Shown in pieces: positions 1-10,100 of a stretch of DNA of 64,000 bases. Source of the DNA: Congeria kusceri. Taxonomy: Eukaryota; Mollusca; Bivalvia; Myida; Dreissenidae. The position numbers and the translations under genes were made by a program. Position 1 is the first letter of the stretch. Every line of letters starts with the position of its first letter. The stretch spans positions 2,710,001-2,774,000 of the forward strand of contig CM051030.1 in NCBI GenBank assembly GCA_027627225.1, read 5' to 3'. The notes under the pieces are model-generated. The model did not search any database, was not told where the DNA came from, and worked only from the letters and a program-made list of their open reading frames with translations.

Positions 1-625
1 GTGTTGCATCTCATGCTGGAGTTGATTACAAAGACGTATTCCAAAATTCAAGTGAATACCTTATATAGTTTAGCAATTATAAGATGTTTGACCAAAAATT
101 AAAAACTATGTAAAAGGGGGAACAACTTGTCAAAAACAAAACAGTGTTATGTGGATTGTAGTACATGATGCTGTAGTTGATGACAAGGGTATCTTCCAAG
201 TTTCAAGTGAATAAATTTTGAAGTTATAAGACTTTTGAATGAAAACTTAAATCATAAACTATATGTAGAAAGGGGCATAACTATACTAAAATACAAAACA
301 GAGTTATGGGGAATGTTGCATCTGAGGCTGGAGTTGATGACAAAGGTATAGTCCAAGTTTCAAGTGAATAATTTATGAAGTTTTAAAGTTACAAGACATT
401 TTTGAACAAACTTTTTACAATAAAATCTATGTAAAAATACAAAATTGTATGGGGAATTCAGCACTGGATGTTGGAGTTGATGACAAAGGTATTTTCCAAG
501 TTTCAAGTGAATAACTTAAGTAGTGTTGAAGGTACAAGACTTTTGAATGTAAACTTTAACCAAGACCAGACGCGGACGCCGACGGCTGGGCGACGAGAAA
601 AGCTCACCTATTCTTCGAATAGTCG
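1..625 (+). repeat. Degenerate ~150-bp tandem repeat with terminal block
   Basis: Four diverged units share a core resembling gttgatgacaaaggtat followed by ccaagtttcaagtgaata, near positions 14, 171, 329 and 470. The block ends with a GC-richer stretch at about 560-625 containing gcggacgccgacggc and cttcgaatagtcga. The same core and end block recur singly at 32400-32650 and inverted at 57050-57540, so this is a dispersed element family. The open frames inside it are not coding. Confidence 0.7.
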
Positions 626-938
626 AGTTCATAAATCTTTGTATGTATCAACGTATTTGTACAATACTATAACTAATAAATACTGCAAACGTCTAAACAC
701 TGTAAAGACATAAAGGTCGTAGTTTGGAATGGCTGCATAAAATGATTTCGCACATGCACATGTATAAGTTAGTTAGATGTGTAATTGGCAAATCGGTCTA
801 TACAACCTCATATAGACTAAGCAGAAAACAAGCTGGATTCCTTTTAGATTTAACGTATCCCTCTTACCTAAATAAATTCATATACTTACCATGGCTTTAA
901 CAAAATATTTCAGTAAAACGCACATGCTTGCTTTGTAG

Positions 939-1074
939 GCAGGTATTCGGTGCTGGTGTTTCAATCGAAGCGGACCGTGGTCGCTAAACAAGTGTACAGA
1001 CAAATGTGAATCTGAACAGTTTTTGTGCGGAAAGGAACATAGCAATTTCTTTTCAATATATAAGGTCACAAACG
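939..1074 (+). CDS. R1 exon: second half of WSC-like domain
   Basis: The acceptor is ctttgtag and the donor is aacg|gtaagc. The exon starts in phase 0 and ends in phase 1, and encodes 45 residues. It reads CWC, then KCTDKC, then FLCG, then FFSIYKV. This spacing, C-x-C followed by C-x3-C, CG and a terminal aromatic-x-I-Y, fits the second half of a WSC carbohydrate-binding-type domain. The paralogous exons are 21661-21763 (R2) and 63854-63971 (R5). A search with the WSC profile is the decisive test. Confidence 0.72.
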
Positions 1075-1148
1075 GTAAGCCAGTTGGTTAAGTTGGTTGT
1101 ATATTTATTATTCGGTTTATTAATAACGTCGTCGTCGCGTTGCCGTTA

Positions 1149-1179
<31 letters not shown>

Positions 1180-4100
1180 TTTTATTTTTTTATTTTATTA
1201 TTACTATTATTATTATTATTTTTATTATCTTTATTGTAGGTTTGAGAACAGTGACAGAGGCATCGCACAATGATGGTTTTTGCCTAATTTTTATGCCGGA
1301 AAATGTATTTGCATGGAACAGATGTAACAACAACGTCTCATATAGAGTTTTGTGCAGCATTTTTGAAAGTACGTAGTCATCACAACGAAACGGTAAAATT
1401 GAAACATGCATATATATACGCAACTAAACACACACATATTAATACTCGTTCTAGGGTCGTACATGTTTGAAACAATGCTATATTATGCATTCAATGTTTC
1501 AATTTGTTAGTATCACAACACAAATCAAAACACAAATGCATTAGATCTTTATTTAAGACTGTTTTACGCTTGACCTTTCTCTATGATTAGGTGGTCAAGT
1601 GGTAAAATCGTTGGGAAAGTTGTTGTGGTTTGAATCTCGAACAGAATAGTTTGTTTAAACATGTCAAATATTGTTGATTATCTAACTGTTGTTTTTTTTT
1701 TCTTTCTGAACTTATTTTGTTGTATGTCTTACGGTTCATTGGCAAAAGGAGTAACATTATAAAGATATTTCATGAGCATTTGGAAACAGTCAAATTGTTT
1801 TCCTGTTGTTGAGGGGGCAACATTTGAACTGTTGCCCCGAGGCCGTTAGGCCGAGGGCAACAGTTGAAAATGGTGCCCCCGATACGGAAGGAAAACGATG
1901 TGACTGTTCCCAAATGACTATGAAACATTTGTTTTATTACCTACTTCCAATAATAAATAAAAGAAAACATTAAATTGTTTCATTTTCCATGAAAACTTAC
2001 ATAACGATAGATGTGACTCACAACTACAAAATAGAACAATCATAAACCTGGGTCCTGGTAACAGTCAGTAGCAGTCAGTGTTACCATAAAGTTACATTGC
2101 GCAACCTTCTGTGCAGGTTGCTCCCGTAGGAATAATGATGACGGCAACATAACGAAACAAAACCGTTAAACATCACGAAAGGTTGCATGTTGGGAGGAGC
2201 TTGTTTCAACAAAGTGGTAAACAGTTAAAACGCTTTATTATCATTTATATAGTAAAGTAGATAATAATATAAGACAAAATGCGCGAAACAAATATAAATT
2301 GTTAAATTCCAATTTTACGGTATTTCAGGGTTCTTTGGGGTATTCAATTTCGGCGTTAAATTTGGCGTTAAGAAATGTCCTAAACAAAGATAGTGTTTAT
2401 TGAATTTTATTCAATGTCGTAAATAAATATTTATGTAACCAGTGTACAGTTATGTGTGTAAAGTGATGTGTGAATGAAGTGCGATAGGTTTTCACTGTCC
2501 TAATTGATTATGAGCACATTTTAATGTAATCCCCATACCAAGCTATCAATTAGCTAACATGTCCCTTTTTCTAACAAGAAACCCAGCACATTCTTACGTT
2601 TGTCACCACAGACTACAGTCACTCATTATACATACAAGTATCCTGCAAAGGAATAGTGATAAAGTCAGAGGCTAGCGTGCTAGTTAAATGACCGCTGCTT
2701 GGTAAGATTTGTATTTTATTTTTGTCTTATTGTATTTTGTTCTCTTATTTAAAGATTTATGCAGTTAACCTATTTGCTTAATGAATTGTATTGTTGAATT
2801 TATTGTATAATTAAGTTATGCAATTTATAATACATTTAATGCATATTTATTATTGCATGTCAAATATTATATGCATAATTTCTATTGTTCAGGTTTATTT
2901 TTATATACATTTACTGGAATTAATATCGAAAGCAAACAACGAGTTTACCTCATTCAGCACCCCGTTACATTTAACACTCGTGTATTTAAGGATTTGATTG
3001 TTTATAACGGTCTGTCTCATTTCTGTATAGATCCATACGGCACTTCATACTTGATGATTAGTTTTTCGATACGTTTATTGAAAATTAAACACTAAAATAA
3101 GTATATGTGCATTCTATATAATAATGTGTAATCAATTATAAATACTATATTTTTATTCAGTATATTTATGACAAGCTACTGTGTTAGAATGTTAGTTTAA
3201 TTTATGATCTATTACTTTGCACAAAATAAAATATCAAAAACAACATTTTAATATGAAAATGTAGTCGAATACAAAAGGAATAATGTCTCCAAAGATCATT
3301 CTGAAATTTTCGTGAGATTTTCGTTAAGTGTACACTCAATGCTAACTTACTGACAGCAATTGTGTTGCATTGTCGCCGCTGCTCTGCTTTTTCTAAAAGC
3401 AGACGGCATTTCACTAACTGTAACTGTCAATGAAACTGGTTTATCAGACTTTCCGTCCAATGTGCCTTAACGTTTTAGAAATTTAGAAATTAAACATTTC
3501 TTTCAAAAGAACGCATTTGCTTATTCATCAGTATAATTGTGCTTAAAAAAATCCAATATGTATTTGTATGCTTACGGATCGTGAAAAATACTTATATGTA
3601 TTATATTATTTGTAATTTGTAAATATAAATATATGAAATAACTAAATAAGCAAATACCCATTTTACAAAGAAAACAATTAGCCAATATTTGTAATAAGTA
3701 TTATTACTTGGCACAAAACTTGTACATTAGGACCTGGGTGTCGCTGCGCTAATGCATGACTGAAAACTGAAGATGAAGGTTACAGTAAATTAGTGCGAAG
3801 AATGTCAAACAGAAGCATAGTAGTCAATATGCCTGGACATAAACTTTATATATAAAACATTACTCGCAAAAAACGCAATAGGAAATATTTATAACTTGTT
3901 ATTTTTATTTTCTTTTTGCGAAAGATAAAACCAGGATTGCTGAAGTCCAAACATTATTCCAAGATAATTGGGCAGCTGCTAACGCCTTCTGTTTGAATAA
4001 TACAAAATTTCCGGCATCATTGGACAGCATATCAAAAGCTTCCTTTACAAATGGAGATGTCCAAAATCACTGGACTAGTGTCATACGAACTACTTCGGTG

Positions 4101-7100
4101 CTTCGGGCTTCAGTTAATAACGGTGAGATATACGTGTCATCATATTATTTTAGTTTCATATTTAATACAAGTCCAGTACTTAAATGTAGTCGCGCTTTAA
4201 TTATGCCATTATTATGTAATAGACTAAATAAAATGATCATGTAATGAATATACATACACATTAACACATAATTAAACGTCGGGAAAACACTTATGGTGAA
4301 TAGTAAAATGATAACTAGGGATCATAATGTATCTCACTAATGAGTAATGACATGCTTTCAGGCAGGATAAACGAAACTGATTATGTTGAGTACGCCTACA
4401 TTGCAACTAACGGAAGCATTGCCTTCACAGACCGTGGTACACGACGATCCCTTTGTGAAGGTTCTTTCGGTATATATAAAGTGAAACACATTTCTCATTT
4501 AATACATACTTGTATTTCTTCTTGTTTAACACGACATTGCATTTAACTTTAAAACAATGAATTACGTTCGTGTTCGTAGCTGACTAATAATACATGTTTG
4601 GTGTCATCAACAGAACCTACAAAAGAAGCTGGCAAAGAGCGCCGGGAGAAAGGTTAGAATAAATTTAAAAAGATGTCTTAATTATTGTATTATGTAAAGA
4701 GGCTAGCGTGCTAGTTAAATGACCGATCTAGTAATACAACTAGCCATAAACATCTGCAAATTATTGTTGTTCAATTTCTTTAAAATATTTTTCTTCGTGA
4801 TTGCTATAGTCAAGATATGTTTTTAAATAAATTTCAAGTTGGTCCATTTTAGTTATACTCAATAGGAACTATAATATTTTGAATCGTTCATTTAATATTT
4901 ATGTAAATAAAAAAGCGAACCATATCAAATTAATTTAATGTCCACACATTTTTACATAATACCAGTAAAACATACCCATGTAATTAAAATAAAATGTTTC
5001 GTCCTTAATCACACAGAGCAAAGAATTGAAATTATTATATTGTGGTGGTAAAAAGACATAATATTGTCTTGATACTATATACTCTGCGCTGACATAATAT
5101 TGTTTTCTATTTATAGTGATTTTTTCCGCGCAAATGTATATTATTTTGTTGCAGGCACTTCGGTAATTATTGGTATCAGTGTGCCGGTCGGGATCATTGT
5201 CTCGTTGGTTGTAACCGTTATTTTCGTCGTGCTCAAAAGAAGGTAATATGGATCAAACTATATTTACATGATAATATTTGATTATATTATCCTTATATAT
5301 TTCTTACTAGTTCATGTATTAAGCACGCAATATCTATAGAAAATAATAGTATGTAATCATAGTATTAGTTAATCATCCTTGCGGAATTATTATTTTGAGC
5401 TTAGACATATACATCAACGGTATACTATATACTTGTACGGTCTATATTTAAATATCGAGGTAAAATAGCATGATTGTTATTGCTTATAAGCCTGGCTATA
5501 GCTTTCTTAAATAATAAAAACATGTTATGTGTTTTAAATGTCCAACATATAATATTCACCACATAAGGTTTAACATAAACTATGCTGTACATGAATTCTG
5601 CGTTTGTTCTTGTCTCGTTATTATTTCTTAATTACAACTGCCACCAGTAATTTGGTGGTCAAGAGTGTGAGACGTATATTTTAGGGCTCTGAGGAAAAGT
5701 TCGATTTACATAGTTTCAAAAGTGTTATTTCATCATGAAAATTGGATTATAAGTGATAAGACAGTATTATATAGCTAATCTGTGATTTTGGTGGATTTTT
5801 ATTGAGAAATTTAATGAGGAAAAGTGTTGTTCTCTATGAAATGTAAAATGTATTTTAAGTTTCCGCGTTTCAGGACTGAAATTTGCACAGGAATTTACTG
5901 AACACTTGTCAAACGAATCTTGTGTTTTCTATTGTTCGCCTAATTGGATTAGTATAAAAGGCGACCAGTCATAGAATTCGCCAATTATACCTCAAATTGT
6001 ATTACTCCATAACAAAAACGGAACAAAACCGGTTTTGCAAGATATTGTGAAAAGAACTGTCTAGTGATTAAAGTTCGATCACCGTTCATCGTTCAACGAT
6101 CAAGTCTATTGCTGCTGACCCTCGAAATGTATAGCGTATCATGACCAAAAGTAACAACAAGCGTACAAACAAGCGCACAAAAGAACAAGCATCACCAGGT
6201 TCATCTAGCGATCAGCCTGATAAAATACAAATCATGTCCGAGAAGACCCCACCAGCAGTTTCCGCAGGACCAGGGATGCCGTGCACGCCTCTCAGCAGCG
6301 CCCCCGGAAACTCCCCTGTCATGCTCACACCAAATCAACAGATGTTCGGCCAATACTATCCGCCCCATCTACAATATATGTTCCAGCAGCCTCCATCCCC
6401 CGCCAGCATCCATTTAGCGCAACCAGCAGCGGTGCCTAGCGCCACGCAGGACCAGGGCTCGATACAGGCGATTTTTGCTAGGTTGTCAAGCACTGATAAC
6501 AGGCTCGCCAAACTTGATCTTATTGAGATGGATGTATCCAAAATAGCGAAAAATGTAACGCTTGTGGAGGCCCGAATGAATGACATTGACACGAAGTTTT
6601 CTGAGGTAACAACACGACTTCTTGAACTTGAAACTAGCCGGGCTTTCGATAGTAGTGAATGCGATGATTTGCGTCGTAAACATTCTGTTGTAGAAAAATC
6701 TTTGAACTCTGAAAAATCTAAGTCTGATGCTTTGTCGAGAGATTTAAATGACTTGAAGCAGTTTCATTCCACATTAGCTGATGATGTTGTCCAGTTGAAA
6801 GCCCATTCTATGCGCGACAATCTCCTTTTTTAAAATTTCGCTGAGGAAAATTCGTTTGATGATAGGAGAAATGAAGATTGTATGGCAAAAGTTCTTTCTT
6901 TCTGTGAAAATGAACTTGGCATGAATGATGCGCGGGTAATCAAGATCGACCGTGCTCATCGTGTTGGACGGTTCGAACAAGGTTTGAAGAGACCTATTGT
7001 CGCCAAATTCAACTTCCATCAGGATAAGCTGACAATGAAGCAAAACGCCTATGATAAGCTGAAACACTCTGCATATCACGTGTCTGACCAATATCCTCGT

Positions 7101-10100
7101 GAGATTCAGGAACGTCGGCGGAAGTTAATTCCGTATCTAGTGCAGGCGCGTTCTCAAAACAAGCAGGCTTCCCTGAGCGTTGATAAGCTGTTTATCTACA
7201 GGAAACTCTATACCGCCGACAGCCTTCCACATGGTCCTCCCACGGATCTGCCGCCTCGCGGCGGGTCCAACTTCCGGAACGGAAACCGCACCGAGCCAAA
7301 CCAGCAACGCGGATCTAGAAATTCTAAAAACAGCGCCCCGTCTGCACCATGGAACCCTCCAATGGATCACCAGGGCCGAGTTACACCGGATCTGCCGCCT
7401 CGCGGCGGGCCGAACTCCCTAAACGGAAGCCGACCAGTGCCAATCCAGCAACGCGGGCCTGAAAACAGCGCCCCGTCTGTACCATTGAACCCTCCGACGG
7501 ATCATCAGGGCCGCGCCATCGACACATCCGGTACTGCTGAATAGGAGCTCCCGAAGAAGCAACTACGTTTTCAGTTATGGAACGTTCAAGGACTTATCTC
7601 AAAATTAAATGATAATGAGTTTACAAATTATATTAATGAATTTGATGTATTATTGTTTTGTGAAACTTGGCACTCAAATTGTTCAAATGTTAATTTAAAC
7701 AATTTTGATAGCTTTTCGTGTCCAAGACCTCTAACTAACAAGAAAGCAAAACGTAATAGTGGTGGATTAATTGTCTACTTTAATAAAAAGTACGCTGGCA
7801 AAATTGAATTAGTGGACATCAATCTTAACGGCTATATGTGTATTAAGCTATGCAAGACATTCTTTGGCACATCTAATGACCTTTACTTTATACATTGTTA
7901 CATTCTGCCAGAAGATTCACAAGTATACAAATGTAGAAGTTCACCTCTGTTTGAATTTGATTTCTTTGAAAATATCTCAAATGATTTACTTCGCTATTCT
8001 TTACTAGGTGATGTTATTTTGACCGGTGACCTAAATGCACGCATTGGTCAGAGATCAGATTTGGTAGAAAATATTAACCTCGATAGATATGTGACTATGC
8101 CTACAATAACATCTGATGTAGATAAACTGCCGTTACGATGTTCTTTTGACGAAATTGCCAATACTTATGGCAATAAATTATTGTCATTGTGTAAAGAGAA
8201 TAATTTATGTATAGTCAATGGGCGATTAGAGCCGGGTAATTTCACGTGTTATAAATTTAACAGAAATAGATTTGCTGCTAGTGTAGTCGATTACGTTATA
8301 TGTGATTATGAAATATTTGGGCGGTTTAACGGTATATGTGTACATGATATTACTGAATTCTCGGATCATTGCCCAATTGAGTTCCAATTAAATTGCGTCA
8401 ATAATGCAGCTATTGTTAATACTGCTAGTGTTGAAAAATTATTGTGGGACGATAGCTCAATTAAAAATGAAGAATTGCAAAACGTGTTATATGAAAATAA
8501 ACAAGTTTTTGATGAATTGCTGAAAAGTTTTTCAGATGGTTTAACAGATATTGATACCTACTTGAATAGTTTGTCAAGTACTATTTTTGATCTGTCATTT
8601 AAGGTTTATGGTAAAACATTTCGCACTAAAGTCAATAACAATCGAAATAGTGGTAAGAAATCCCCTTGGTTTAATATTGACTGTAGAAATGCTAAGTCGA
8701 CTTTTAATCAAAGTAAACGCATGTATAAAACTAATTATAGTGATGTAAATAGACTGAATTTTTTGAATGCAAGGAGTGCTTTTAATTGTATCAAACGTAA
8801 GGCTAAACAATCGTTTTACAGGAGTGAAAACCAGAAATTGTCTGTGTTAAGTAAAAGTGGTTCACGCAAATTTTGGAAACATGTTAATAAATTTAAAAGT
8901 AATAAAAAGTCTGGATCACCTGACATTTCTCTTGAAGAATTTGCCAATCATTGTCGTAATTTGTCAAATAATCCAAACAATAGCACTTATAGAGATGATA
9001 ATGCAAACAATTATGATGTGTATGAGAATATAAATATTGATAGTTTAGACTGCCAATTTAGTGTAGAAGAGGTTTGTAAAACTATTGGTAACATGTCCAG
9101 ATATGAAAGTTGTGATATGTCTGGCAATGTTGCGGATTTCTTTATTGATGCAAAAGATTTTATTGCTCCCTATTTGACGACTATTTTTAATCATATATTT
9201 GATAGTGGTATTTATCCGGTCGAATGGACTAAAGGTGTAATTGTACCTATATATAAGAAGGGTTGTAAATCAAATCCCTCGAATTATAGAGGAATTACAT
9301 TAATAAATATAATCGCTAAAATATTCTCACTTGTGCTAAGAAATAGGATGAATAAGTGGTGCGAAAATGAGCAGAAGTTAAAAGATGCTCAATTTGGTTT
9401 TCGCGATAATCGTAGTACTGTTGATAGTATATTCATCCTGCATACTATAATACAGAAAGTTCTTGCTAATAAGTTAAAACTATACTGTGTATTTATTGAT
9501 TATGAAAAGGCTTTTGACACCGTTATACATGATGCATTGTGAATAAAATTAGCTAATTCCCATGTAAGTATTCAAACGTTAAAGCTTGTGTTAAAAATTC
9601 TGAACACATGCCGTATTCTGAACTGTTTGACATAACACTTGGTGTCAAACAAGGAGACCCTCTATCTCCTTTACTGTTTATCTTATTTATTAATGATATC
9701 AAGGATTATATTGATGTGTCTAAAATGTCTGTAAATGATATTGAAAAATTATCACTACATATGTTACTATTTGCAGATGATATTGCTTTGTTTACGACTG
9801 TTCCCAATAGTTTGCAGGCCCAGCTAGATTGTGTAAACCAATATTCTTCTAAATGGGGCCTCAAGATAAATGTAGCTAAAACAGAAATATGCATATTTCA
9901 ACGCAAAAAATCTATAAATAATTTTACATGGAGTATAAACAATATTAATCTTGAGATTGTTGATAGTTTCTGCTACCTTGGGATGAAATTTTATTATACC
10001 GGAAGTCTTGCTAATGCTGTAAAAGCACTAAATGAACATGCTCTGAAGGCATATAATGGCCTTATATCACTGTTTACTAGAGTATCTTTAGATATTAAAA

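Larger units (their letters stand above)
1369..3924 (+). other. R1 intron, no exon recognised
   Basis: This 2.6-kb intron separates the two lectin-like domains. It holds a hairpin element at 1768-1929, a degenerate tRNA-like block near 1590-1650 and the first copy of a 28-bp repeat at 2667-2694. The open frame at about 2853-3095 has no recognisable domain and no paralogue in the cluster, so I do not call it coding. Confidence 0.5.

Noticed and set aside
1006..1423. Leu/Tyr-rich frames around the TTA repeat
   Set aside because: Low-complexity readings that overlap the real R1 exons in other frames.
2853..3095. 80-codon frame in the R1 intron
   Set aside because: No domain, no paralogous exon and no convincing phase-1 splice pair.
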